The position numbers and the translations under genes were made by a program. From Branchiostoma floridae (taxonomy: Eukaryota; Chordata; Leptocardii; Amphioxiformes; Branchiostomatidae): a DNA stretch of 60,000 nucleotides. Below the pieces are notes generated by a model. That model saw only the letters and a program-made list of their open reading frames with translations, was not told where the DNA came from and made no database searches. Positions 32,276 through 44,600 of the stretch are shown here, in pieces. The stretch covers positions 6,738,828-6,798,827 of the forward strand of contig NC_049980.1 in assembly GCF_000003815.2 (NCBI RefSeq), given 5' to 3'. Numbering within the stretch: position 1 is the stretch's first letter; the number at the start of each line of letters is the position of its first letter.

Positions 32276-34786
32276 TTACATCCACTGATAAATAATGTCA
32301 GTCAGTTTAGGCTCCGGCTCTCCTCTGAACAACTCTTGCTTAAGGTCATCGTTGTCCGAGTCTGCTGTATCCCTGTGGCCCTGGCGTGGCTGTGAGCCTG
32401 TCATAATACTGGGAGCTGCTAGAGGGCTCCTGGTGCTGAAGGTGTGTCTCCTCTGTCTGTGGAGTCCAGCTGGGCTAGGCCAACTCTGCCTCGCCTGCTC
32501 TGTGTATGATGTGATCACGCACCTCCATCTCACTATGTTAGGATACTTCTCTGTCGGGATGGCGACACCCTGTAGAGCATGGAACACGTCCAAGTCTAGT
32601 TTAGTTGGCCTGTCCCCATCTATGAAAAAGGGTTTTGGTGGTCCACCTTTTCTACAAGGGGTGCACATGTCTATACTGCTGGCACCCTTTATCTTAGTGC
32701 TTCCCTTTTCACTGCTTGGTGATCCTTGTTTTGGGCTTCTGAGAGCGAGTTTTGCAAAAAAGGTCGACAAGTTCACGTCCGGTTCGTCCGTGTTTGTTGC
32801 GTCGGTCGCCTCTCCTAGGCTCTCCCTCCAGGATAGGTACGAGTCTATATCTGAACTGCTACTATCTTTCAGCAAAGGAGAGAATGGGTTTGTCTTTATC
32901 TTGTCCATAATGATGGCATCTCTGTCTGCAACATCCAACTCTTCTTCTGTGTCAGCTCCGGCTATTTCTCTGGGTGAACTCTTGTCAACTGTAACTTTGG
33001 TGTCGGATGTGGGGGTGAACAGGGTGTCTTCATCTGATTCGTCATCCTGGAGATAGTACGCTGCCATGGAGATGGAATTACATTCCGGAGGAGTGACATT
33101 GACCTTGGACTCCCTGCAAGGAGTTGCTGTACATATGTCTGGAGGGGAGGGCTTGGGAACAGATTTTGAGTTTTCGTATTCAGAACACTTGTTTCTCGTT
33201 GCGAAGTACTCCTCGAGTTTGCTCAGGCCCTCGTCCGTTGCTAGATCCAAGTTTGTCTTTAAGAAGTCCCACTTCTCCTTCCACGGGATGTGAAGGTCGT
33301 GCGCAAGGTCGCGCCCGATCCTCTCCAGGCCCCTGTCGTTGTCCCCCCTCCTGATGTTGTGGACGTGCAGGTAGTCGGGACTGTGGGGGGGAGTCTTCCA
33401 CTTCTGGTGGAACCTGGCAGCCTCTGCCGGAGACATGGGCCCCGCCACAGCCGCCACTCTCATGGTCGGACTGGCAGGGTTTGCGGAAACGGCACCTCTG
33501 GGAGGGGTGACGGCAACGGGGCTGCCCTGGGAATGCCGCAGGGGCCGTACGGGGCTACCGCTCTGGTCAGGTGACCACGGTTCTCCAACCAACGGCTGCA
33601 GACAGTTGTCTTCTGCACGGAAAAGGGGCACGAAGTACGATTCTTCCAGTAGCTTCCTGATTTGCTGTGCTCGTTTTGAATCCGGTCCATCCGGACATCT
33701 ACTGCAGATGATGTCCCTCGCTGTCTGGTCGTATCTGTTCTTGATAGTCTTGTCCAAAGACGGGTGAGCGACCAGAGCACGGACCACGTCCACATGCCCA
33801 AACTTGCAGGCAAAGTGGAGGGGAGTTTCACAATTCCCCTTGTCTGGGGTGTTCAAGTACAAGTCCACAAGGAACTTCTGCCTTCTCGCCTCTGTAGCAG
33901 GATCATCCCCCGGATACATCAGCTGAAGGAACTCACGATCCTGTAGGATGTCCAGCACCAAGTCACACATGTTGGGCAGATTGGCTTTGGCTGCGACGTG
34001 TAAAGCGCTCCACCTAGAGCCCTCCTGAAGTATTACAGGAGTGTCCCCTGAACTGATGAGAAACCTCGGGTTGGTCCAGACGGTCTCCGTGAACGTCAAC
34101 TTGTCCCCTTGCTCTATACTCTTCCTCAGACGGTTCAGCTCAGGCACCTTGGGGGCCTTGAAATTGTTGGCCCTCTCTCCCTTTGTGGCTTCAGCATCTG
34201 CTTCAGGTTTCACCACTGGCACCGGCGGTGTCTTCTGTAATGAGAAGTCGGTAGCATCCTTCCTGTTTTTAAAAGCCTTGAAACGCGCCCCTTTGATCTT
34301 CTTCAGGGTCGTCAATGCCTCCGACCTCTTGGTGTACACGTGAGGTTGATCAGGGTCAAGGCCGTTTGCGTGAGCGGCCAATGATATGTCGCTAGGGGGC
34401 AGGGAGACAGCATAGTACGTGGTTTCTCCCTCTACCTCCTCTTCTACCTGTGCTTGCGATCCGTCTTCCCCTCCCCTGTCATTGCTACTGCTGCTTCCAT
34501 TAGAAATACCACTTGATACTGCTGTTTGTGACGACGGTGTCACATTGGTGCTGTTTGTCACAGTACTTTCACTACTACTAACACTCCCCGCATCTTGACT
34601 AGAGTCTGGGACGTCCTCTCCTGAGTGCTCGGGGTTGTTTTTACTGTACAGCGCCTGAGCCAGCCGTTTTTCAAACAGGAGACGCGTGGTGGAGGTAATT
34701 GGTCCCATGGGCTGGCCTTCCTCCTTCATCTTCTGCCGAAGCTCAGCAATACTCAGCTTGTGTAGATCCTCTAGTATGGCCTCCAT
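32276..34786 (-). CDS. ANKLE2: ANKLE2 (LEM4) homologue
   Basis: An 836-residue open frame. Residues 1-46 form a LEM domain (GPITSTTRLLFEKRLAQAL at about 28-46), which in this family contacts BAF. Residues 124-182 are an RNase H1 N-terminal (viroplasmin-like) module (VYTKRSEALTTLKKIKGARF). Ankyrin repeats follow (ALHVAAKANLPNMCDLVLDI at 261 and TPLHFACKFGHVDVVRALVA at 321). The ANKLE2-specific WKTPP and SWPSPA motifs lie further on. In animals ANKLE2 controls BAF dephosphorylation through PP2A and VRK1 when the nuclear envelope re-forms. The chosen ATG has in-frame stops upstream (TAA, TGA), and a good acceptor (TTTTATCTTACAG) lies about 61 bp upstream, so an intron in the 5' UTR is likely. 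Odd points are that the whole coding region is one exon, whereas vertebrate genes have many, and that the N-terminal membrane segment of vertebrate ANKLE2 is not seen. Transcribed divergently from LONP2. Confidence 0.93.
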   Translation of the reverse strand: MEAILEDLHKLSIAELRQKMKEEGQPMGPITSTTRLLFEKRLAQALYSKNNPEHSGEDVPDSSQDAGSVSSSESTVTNSTNVTPSSQTAVSSGISNGSSSSNDRGGEDGSQAQVEEEVEGETTYYAVSLPPSDISLAAHANGLDPDQPHVYTKRSEALTTLKKIKGARFKAFKNRKDATDFSLQKTPPVPVVKPEADAEATKGERANNFKAPKVPELNRLRKSIEQGDKLTFTETVWTNPRFLISSGDTPVILQEGSRWSALHVAAKANLPNMCDLVLDILQDREFLQLMYPGDDPATEARRQKFLVDLYLNTPDKGNCETPLHFACKFGHVDVVRALVAHPSLDKTIKNRYDQTARDIICSRCPDGPDSKRAQQIRKLLEESYFVPLFRAEDNCLQPLVGEPWSPDQSGSPVRPLRHSQGSPVAVTPPRGAVSANPASPTMRVAAVAGPMSPAEAARFHQKWKTPPHSPDYLHVHNIRRGDNDRGLERIGRDLAHDLHIPWKEKWDFLKTNLDLATDEGLSKLEEYFATRNKCSEYENSKSVPKPSPPDICTATPCRESKVNVTPPECNSISMAAYYLQDDESDEDTLFTPTSDTKVTVDKSSPREIAGADTEEELDVADRDAIIMDKIKTNPFSPLLKDSSSSDIDSYLSWRESLGEATDATNTDEPDVNLSTFFAKLALRSPKQGSPSSEKGSTKIKGASSIDMCTPCRKGGPPKPFFIDGDRPTKLDLDVFHALQGVAIPTEKYPNIVRWRCVITSYTEQARQSWPSPAGLHRQRRHTFSTRSPLAAPSIMTGSQPRQGHRDTADSDNDDLKQELFRGEPEPKLTDIIYQWM

Positions 34787-35662
34787 TCCCGTGGGTAGTC
34801 ACAGTGTACTGCTTTAATGCATGCCAATGCCAAGCCTCGCCACACTTCTGTAAGATAAAAATATACAGCTTTTTAAGTCTTAGCCAGGCATGCGTCCAGG
34901 CGTCATTTGGACGCTTTTTTTTAAATTTAGAAATTACAAGAAATTGGACGCACTAGATGCCCCTACACTGGGAAGTAGATCCTCTGACAAGCATGAAACT
35001 TTGATTGATCAGGGATACCACTAGGTCATTTGTGGACACATTAAAGTTATTAAACCTAGGACCTCTGGGTTCTGGTCCAAACACCCTGCAGTTACAGTTA
35101 CACCATGTAAGACATGGCATGACCTAAGTGCTTTTGATCATTCTCAAATCCACTGTCCAACTTCACTTTCACTGATCTTGACCCCTCCCCCTTCCATTCA
35201 TTCAAATTTTAATACAATATTCATGACATTACTTATCTATACAGTTAATTGGTCCAAAATCTGTACCTCTACCATGTTCACAAATCATATACGACTGAAA
35301 TTCCACTCGTGGCTACTTGTGCATGCAAATACCGTACCGCCCCCCTCCCCACCTTGCATGCCGGGCGCCAAAACATATTGAATCGATCGCTATCTTCTTC
35401 TTGGAAGACGTGTTTCTGAGTTTCCAGACCGTGACATTTTCAACCACTTCTACAGTTCCCATCTAAACGATCTTCCTAAACATTCTCAGTCTAACGTTAT
35501 CTCTTTAAATCTGTTACAAACTTTAAAGAGAACATTTTAGAAACACAAACCTGCAACCGCCGGTTGCGCCCTGTCTCGCCGGAAGTCAGTGCACGTTTCC
35601 AGACAGCTTCCGGGTGAAAGGTCACGGAAGTTTCGCGAGGGTTGACCTTTGTACCTTCCAAC
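34787..35662. promoter_or_regulatory. Shared intergenic region of divergent ANKLE2 and LONP2
   Basis: The two ATGs are 876 bp apart and face away from each other, so the promoters must lie here or be one bidirectional promoter. The 80 bp before the LONP2 ATG are GC-richer and TATA-less (GAAGTTTCGCGAGGGTTGACC). A SINE-like patch (GGTTCTGGTCCAAACACCCT, minus orientation) sits near 35066. No individual factor site was proved. Confidence 0.45.
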
Positions 35663-38600
35663 ATGGCGCCCAGGTCGGTCAGGATTCCGAGTCGGCTGCC
35701 GATTTTGGTGGTTTCTGGCGGCGTCTTGCTGCCAGGGTCCTCCATGAGGATACCTGTCCATGCTCCGAGAAAGTAGGTATCATTCTGAATGGTTGTCACG
35801 TTGTTTGGACGCACAAAACGTCTGTTATACTCATTTTTCTACCTAAGAAATTTTGTTGTGTGTTTACGCAAGTTGGTTTACGTAAGTATAGTGAGCTATT
35901 TACATAGGTTTTGGCGTGTGAAATGGCTGTATTTCAGAGAAAATTATGATCGCATATCTTTGTGTGATAAACAGATAAATAATACTATTCAGTGTACACT
36001 CAAACGTGCACTTGATATGAAACAAACATCAACTTTAAGTCCAATTCAGTGTACACGAATAATCAAATTGTGTTACATCATACACCTATTCATGTATTTA
36101 CAATTACAAGTTGTCAAATCACCTTAACAATTGAACATTGCAAAAGATTTTCTGTGTGTTTCGTCTTCGTTTTGACATGTTTTACTTAAAGATAATATTG
36201 ATTCAGCTCGCATTTGATTTAGTCAATCATGAAAATGTTGTGTAACTGTGGCAAAGTTCACCTGTCTTTTTGAAGCCACAGTTAGTAAGGTCACTGAACT
36301 GCCTGCATATGGTGACCGTGTGCCGTAGCTGGCAGCACTTTGTGCTCAGACCCAAGAAGTCTGGGTTTGAAACCTGCCATGTTACTGATATTGTGCCCTT
36401 GGGAAAGGCAGTATACACAACTTTCCTTGCTTCACTTAGGTGAAAATGAGTACTATAGCTTCGGCTAGAGCCTTCCCTCCGATAGGACATAAAATGGAGG
36501 TCCTGTGTTTGGGGAGAGCCACACCAAGAGTAGGGGTCCTTCCCAGTGGGAATGGATCATTCAATTTAGGTACCTTGTGTACGTGCCATAATGATCAACA
36601 AACAGAAGAAGAAGTACACAAAGTCATTGACCTAAAATGCATTTTGTGGCATCTATAAATCTGACTGTTTCTGTCTCTGTAGCATGCAGCTGGTGAAGAA
36701 CCATGTGATGAAGAGGAACAGTCTCAGCAGCATCATTATAGGTGTGGCAACAACCACCAGCAAGGACCCACAGGTAGGGTTGTAATATTCTGCTTATTGT
36801 ATTTTTTTTTGTATATATACAAAACAGTTTTAAAGTTGCCTATACATGTAATGGCACTGCTCACTCTTTATCATGATGTGATGGCTGGGTCTTCACTTCT
36901 GAAGATCGGTGGTGAGTTGTACTCCTTTGCAGGCACTCATAGGGCTGTGCAGGCCAACCCTTGATCTGCACATCCTCCTGTACATGTAGATGTAAGTTGG
37001 GTGCAGGAAGCCCTGTGTGGGTCACAGCAGCCTCTTTATGTGTTTAACTGTATAGAACAGTTCTGGAGCTACTATTCCTGCTTAAATTTACCTTTCAGAT
37101 AATGCAATGATTCTCTATTTTATCAATGTTAAGTGCAGAATTCACCAAATTTTCCTTCTCGATTTTTCAGCAGCAAATACAACATAACCAGTAATAATTT
37201 TCACTCTTTTTCTTAGGTGTTGCCCTTGTTGTGCAATTACTTGATAACTTGATATGCTAATTCTAATGGTGTGTCTGCTTTTTTACGATTATCACAGACA
37301 GAGGACCTTGCAGCCCTCCATGAGATAGGCACTGCAGCTGTGGTCGCCCAGGTGACCGGTACCAACTGGCCCAAACCGGCCTATACCCTGCTGGTGACAG
37401 GTCTGTGCCGGTTCAAAGTGGTTGACTTTGTTCAGGAGATGCCGTATCCCATTGCACATGTTACCCAGCTGGACAAGCTGCCTGGAGATCTTACTGGTAA
37501 TTTGATGATGCAGAATGATTTCAATGTGGGCCGTACAATTTTTGTGCATATCTTTCGAAAATGATCATTGTATCTTAGATGACTTTACACTCTGACTCAC
37601 TCAACATGCTCTGTCAAAGGCAGATTTGTGACAAGAGACACTGTTTATTCCCATGATATTTCCTCATTTCAAGTGTACATGTAACATGTATAAGGCCATC
37701 TTGTGTTCATTACATGGATGACATCATTGGAAATCCCAAAACTGATGCGAGCTAGGAAGAAAAAAAGTCTGGCAAAGTTTTCATTATCAACTTTTTTTTT
37801 GGAAATAGACAAAAATTGATGCACATGTCATCCATATATTAAAGCAACATGGTCTAATGTCCATTTATGCCTGATCATTTATGCCTGATTATGCCTGATT
37901 TGTATTCAAAAGCTTTCTTGAGTAACTCTCAGATGATAATTATATATGCTTCCCACAGATGTGAGTGATGAAGAGTTAGCCACACTGCTGGACACGTTTA
38001 AGGAGAAGGCCCATGTTCTGGTGGACATGTTGGACATCACTGTACCTGTTGTGGCAAAACTCAAGGTTAGTGGTGTTACTGTTAAATTAGCGTTTAAACA
38101 TTATAGTAGAGCTACAGTCACATGATACTTGTGCCTTTATGGACAGCTGTTTTGCAGAAAATGCCATTCAGAACTATTTCAAATTTGTTCCAATGTTGCA
38201 TATTATTTCAAGCATAAAGGTCAGATGACACATCAAGGACTGATTCTGATGGCTGTCACAATGGTTTGCCAGATTCTTGGATCCTGATGGTAAGATTTCC
38301 TTCATTCTATTATGTGTAGGCTTTTCAAAGCTATTAAGATTGTTATATTGTTTACTTGACAATTTCTTGCAGAAAATGCTGGACAGTCTTCCATCTCAGC
38401 ATCTGCCTGATGTTTTTGCCTCGATTGTGAAAGCTTCATATAAGGAGAAATTACAGGTGAGTAATATGCACCCTTGGTGAATAATAATGCAGCTAAGTAT
38501 TTCCTATATCCCGTATCTCGATCTAGGGGCAAAAAAAAAACACGATTAACCCCTAAAAGCACCAAAATCCATCAATAGTTTCATCACCTATGTAAGTCAC

Positions 38601-41600
38601 TAAATAACATATTGATAGTACACATCCAAGTGCTTTATTCCACCAGAGTTTTGGTTACCATTTGTCACCTTTTTGCAGCTCAGGGCATTTCTGACTGTTT
38701 CACATCGAAATTAACATTTGGGACCGCATCTGTGAGCTGCAGGTAACCTTTATGTTTGAACTCTAGGAGATAGAGCCAGCTAGCTATTATTTCTCATATG
38801 AAATTGTGTTGGATGTCAGGTTCTGGATGCAGTGGACCTGAGGGAACGGTTTGAGAAGACTCTCCCACTTCTCATCAGGCAGATTGAGGTAATGCATTGT
38901 AACCTACATCATCTGGATCCATGCAAGGATCACTCATAACTTGAAAGTTGATTTGTGTTGGTAGAATTCGAAGTCACTTTGAATCAGAGTTAACTTCCAA
39001 AACCAAAACATCTATGTGGGGCACCATAGACTCTCTTCAACTTATGATCCACTGCTCATTGCATCACATGTTCTATCAGCATTACGTGAAGCGGTAGGAT
39101 AGCAGAGGTGGTGAATTACTCATTCCTTGACAAAGACTGAAATTGATCATTTAAAAGATTTGGTTAAGTCCAATTATTTTAGTGTTACACTCTGATTCAG
39201 AAGAATCAGACATGTGGTTGAATTCCGTTGTGTGTGTACACATGATGTCATGAACACATCATAATTGTCACACCTTTTGACACCCACAGGGTTTGAGACT
39301 TCTTCAGAATTCCAAGGAACAGGGAAACAAGAAGAACAAGAAAAGACCTGACGTCCGCATTGTGGTGAAGCCCCCTGGGGAGGGGGGCAAGCGATCCATC
39401 AGGATAGTGGGCGACCAGGATGATGATGGGGAGGTGGATGAGATTGCTGAGCTGGAGAACAAAATCAAGTAATATCATAATGCTGTTTATGTCATGGCTC
39501 ACCATTCTCACCCTGATGCCTCACCGCAATAATATTCAATACTGGTGTTTCAGGCCAGGTGATAAATTGCTATATCCAAAGAGCTTTTCTCCTTGCTACT
39601 GTAATTCACTTTGTCTTCTCAGTACCAAACTTTCAAGGTCTGAGAAAATTTAACTTATTCTCGGAACTAAATGTTCACTGTTGCGGCAAGTGCACATAGA
39701 AAATGGCTGTGAATCATTTGTTATCAGTAATGATAAGTTCACGTTACAGTCGTCACCGTGAAAACCGTGAACATAACAGTACATTGAAAAAATCAGGAAT
39801 TACAGTATATCACATGGGGTTCTACTTGTACACATCAAATTGATCGAAATGCACTTTGAATGGGAAGAGTGTGACACAGTCAAAAATTTTGAGTGCCGGG
39901 TTGTAATGTTCTAATTGTTGATGTTGCAATTTTTGTTCACAGACACCAAATTTTCTCAACTTCTGGCACATTAATTGGCTTTGAAATGTGTGTTTTCTCG
40001 GGTGGATATGATTATGACATGAATAAAATACAACACAGTTTCAGCCCTCACATTGACGGATCACTCTCTGGCCTCTGGTCGTCGGGCAATCCTGCCCATG
40101 GCTGGGCTGATACCTTGTGTGATACAGAATACGCTGTGCTGTATTCTATATTTCTGACATACGTATAATAAAATGTATATGGACTTCAATAGGCATATTA
40201 GAATTTACAGTGCTCCCTTGTTTAAGTAGAGTACATTTGTATGATTATCTTTCCTGTTTTCCTGTAGACAAGCCAACCTTCCAGCCCAAGCTCTGAAAGT
40301 TGCTACCAGAGAGTTAAAGGTAAGTAGATATCCAGAAATAATTCTTTTACTGTGATGATATTTCCATTAATCATGCAGTGCAGCCTTCTGTATTAGCTAG
40401 ATTATATATACTCCGTACATGTATTTGCAAATTAAAGGATATGATATCATTGAACTCAAGAAAACAATCTATAATTGTCAACTCATACATAATAATGCAC
40501 ATGCAGGCCTATATGAGAAATCAAAGAACTGAAAGAAACTGAATGAGAGATTGTTAGATTTTTATAATCTCAGACATGCCTTTAGCCAATTCATAATAGC
40601 TGTATAAGACAAACTTTTCATTCCCCAAATCCAGCGACTGAAGAAGATGCCAGCAGCTATGCCGGACCATGCTGTCATCAGGTCTGTTCACTTTGTCTGG
40701 ATCTGGTCAAACTTTTTGTCATCTTAGTAGTAACTCAGAGTAGCAACAAGTACTTAGTGTTGAGTGACACTTTCTATCTGTAGAATTTTGCTCAAAGTTT
40801 TGACATTACTGGTTATTCCCTTCTATAGGAACTACCTTGAGTTGATGGCCGAGCTGCCGTGGTCCAAGAGCAGTCCTTACCAGCTGGACATCACACATGC
40901 CAGGTACATCAAACTTGATCATGTTGTCATTTAAGCTGTGGTTGCCATTTTTGGAGTAGTTACATACAAGCAGGCTACGTAGAGAATAATGTAATTGTTA
41001 AGACAAGACATGGCTAGGCCATGCCTCTTGTAACGGTTTGAATTGATAAATATTTTGCAAACACCGTCATCATCTTAAGGAAATGGTAGGGTGTTTGGCC
41101 CAGACCCAAAAGGTCCTGGGTTTGAATCCCCTGACATGTCTTGTTAATGTTTGCTGTTAGGAAAGGCACTTGACAAGCTTTCCTTACTTCACTAAGGTGA
41201 AAGTTAACTACAGTTAGAGATGTCACTTAGATACTTCCCATATGTTTGAGGAGGGCCGTACCTCAAGTACATAAAAGAACCCACCACACTTATCAAAAAG
41301 AGTAGGGGTTGTTTCTGGTGAAAAATCTGTCCCAATATGCCCTTCAGTACAAACCTGGTGTGTTGCGCGATGAAGCAGTTTACCAAGTACTGTAAATGCA
41401 GAAATGTTCGCGGTGGATTAATGTTCACGGTTTTTGCAGCGGCTGCTTCACTGCGAATTTAAATCCACGGCGAATATTTTTCCATAACAGTAAGAGATTA
41501 CAGTGCATGGTGCTACGTACACCGCGAAATTAAAACCACCGCGAAAAGTCCCTTTTCCCGCTACCGCAAAATTAAATCCCCGCAAACTTAAATGCATTTA

Positions 41601-44600
41601 CAGTATGCAATACAAACAAACAATGTACACTTGTACTTGTATAGATCATACCTCAAATGCTGAATATCATTTGTCTAAATAATATATTAAGTAGATGCCA
41701 ACTGATTTCATATTCAGGGAAGACCTCGATGCTGACCATTACGGACTGGACAAGCTGAAGCAGCGAGTTATGGAGTACCTGGCCGTCCGACAGCTCAAGA
41801 ACAACCTGAGGGGGCCCATACTCTGCTTTGTCGGACCCCCGGGGGTGGGGAAGACCAGTGTGGGCAGGTCCATTGCCCAGATTCTCGGAAGGGAGTTCCA
41901 CAGGTCAGGAGGTCATTCTGGGGAAGTCTTTGCTGAAGGATTGTGTTGATTTTGAAGTGTTATCTACAAACTGGTATCTGTTATCTGAATGTGTGCATTT
42001 ACATAATGATTATATGTTGATTCGATTATGTATGGATGACATCTCCTGGAAACCCCAAAACTAATGCAATCATGCGAATAAAAGAAAAGAGTTTGACAAA
42101 AAAAGCTACCTTCATCTCATTTTTAGAGGGTCAATGAGGTTGAACAAATGTCATGACACAGAGTGTTCCAAACAATAGATTCTTCATTGTTGTTCTTTCA
42201 CGTCTTCTTCCTTGACTTTTGAATTGACTTTGGCATACCATAACAATAGTATCAGTTTTCTTGTATGTTTCTGCAAGTTTTGACATATACTTGCTCATTT
42301 TATGCAATTTACAGTAAGCTTAAGCTTGAAAACTATATCTTTATTTGGAAACATTTAAAATTGTTGTCCATATGATTGAATCAACATGCCTAACTTAGAA
42401 AAAATGTCTCAAGGAGCCAACCTAATGCTGACAGTATCCATGATTGTTCACATCCTACAGGATTTCCTTAGGAGGCGTGGTGGACTCCTCGGACATCCGG
42501 GGTCACCGGAGGACATACATCGGCAGCATGCCTGGGCGTGTCATCCAGGGGCTGAGGACTGTGGGCACCAACAACCCGCTCTTCTTACTGGACGAGGTGG
42601 ACAAACTGGTATGTTTACTATTTTATATCACGTATCATGTCTGTTGACTAGTAAAGTGGGGTCATGTGCCGGCATAACTGCAGAGTTTTTGGCCCAGGAC
42701 ACAAAAGTCCAGGGTTTGAATCCTATCATGCTCAAACCTGCTCTTGGGAAAGGCACTTAACAAGAGTTCCCTCGCTCCACTCATTTGCCCCTTAACAAAG
42801 TACCTTATTTGTTGGTGAGGTTAAAAGCAGTGGAAGGAGAGGGTTGGAATCTGCCTCACAATACCATGCCCTAGACACTGTGGACAACAACCCACTACCC
42901 CCAAGTCTTGAAAATTCAGGTTACAGAAAAACATGTTGGGAACATTTTTTTGTCTGTAATGTCTTCCATGATACAATTTATGACAGTTCATGCCCTGATG
43001 TCCCATACAAGTTTGCCTGCCAAGTTACATGTAGATGGGGATTCAGACATCTTTTGGATTCCTTTTTTGTCTGAAACTAAGGATGTTATATAACGTCCTT
43101 GCTGAAATGTCTTCCATGATACAGTTTGTCAAATTGTAACTGATGTCTAACTGCGTAAGAAGGTGAATTCTAAGATCTGCTTCCTTTGTATTTATCTATA
43201 GGGCAGGAGCCTGCAGGGAGACCCAGCATCAGCACTCCTGGAGGTGCTGGATCCTGAACAGAACGCCCACTTCACAGATCAGTATCCTTTTCATGTCAAA
43301 CTTATAGAGTAGTAAGAGTACTCTACTAGTACAGCATTGTACCACATTTGTAGTGAGTCAAGAGCTGATTTTTATATAATCATGTGGTGTCAGTGTGTTT
43401 AAACCATACCTTTGGCACTTATCGCTTGGCTATGTAACAAAATTAAAGCTTGTTCCTCCTCATTGTTTCACTGATCATCATCATCAGTATTTATGCAGAT
43501 TTGGCCTTCATTCTGCAACAGATACAGGGATGACTGATACCTCTTTCTTACAGAACTGTTTATTGCATTTGAATTCTGTTTCTGCCCCATGCATGAATTC
43601 CTGATCCAGAAAGATGATATTATAATAGTCAATCACAATGAAAATGTAACCTAATATCCCTAACCAAACCCCCAGCTACCTGAACGTGCCCTTTGACCTG
43701 TCACAGGTCATCTTCATAGCGACCGCCAACACCACGGCCACCATCCCGCCCGCTCTCCTGGACAGGATGGAGGTCATCTCTGTCCCGGGGTACACTCAGG
43801 AGGAGAAGCACCACATAGCAACCAGGCATCTCGTTCCCAAGCAACTCAAGGTCGGAACAGCTTTTGGTTTAATACCAAACGTTATCATAAATGTTATCAT
43901 ACACCAGAGTTGGAACAGCTTTTTCAAGGATATCTTTTTGAAAAGTTGGTTGTTGAATATGATAGATCCTGCTTGTAAATAGAAACCTTGCTATGACGAG
44001 TTTGATGTATATATACATAAAATAGTTTGCCTTCACTTCGCTCACTCAGTGGTTTTATTTGTTGGTTATAGCAAATGACCAGATTTATGGCACCGTGTAC
44101 ATCTTGAGGTGAGTGGTTAACTCATAATATGATGGTTAAATATGCTGAATTACTTTCCCCACTCAGGAGCATGGTCTGACTGGTGAACAATTGCAGTTCT
44201 CTGAGGAAGGTCTTAAAACCATCAGTAAGCTGTTTTGGTTAAATTTACTCAACTTGCTATGAATATGTTAATGTAAACTTGGTATGAAATTGAATGATCT
44301 GCATAATCACTAGTAGAGCCGGGAATGTCTTGAAATGTGAAAGTTTTTGACACTGATTATTTAATCATATATATATATTTTTCTGGACCTTTTCTGTAAG
44401 AATGTCCTTAAGGTTGTATAATGACTTTGCAAGGTCCTTTGGGGGAAGACTTCTAATTGTCTTATACATCATTCTGATAATGTCTGTCAGATGTCTGAAG
44501 ATAAATGTTCAATGTCTATTTAACATTTCTAAAACACACATGTATTGAGCTCTACATTCAAGTGAATGCATTTTCTACTGCTGTACAGGGTCTTGTCCTC

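Larger units (their letters stand above)
35663..40903 (+). other. LONP2: LONP2 exons 1-10 (N domain and linker)
   Basis: Exons: 35663-35772, 36683-36773, 37298-37496, 37959-38065, 38373-38456, 38820-38888, 39290-39468, 40268-40319, 40635-40681, 40829-40903. They encode residues 1 to about 337, starting [20 protein letters not shown], then [19 protein letters not shown] and [14 protein letters not shown]. Exon 7 encodes a charged Lys/Asp-rich linker (QDDDGEVDE), as in vertebrate LONP2. Every junction preserves frame, and all donors are GT and all acceptors AG. Confidence 0.94.

Noticed and set aside
32295-33056. 253-codon plus-strand frame opposite ANKLE2
   Set aside because: It is the antisense shadow of the ANKLE2 coding region, with no domain of its own and no promoter or splice evidence.
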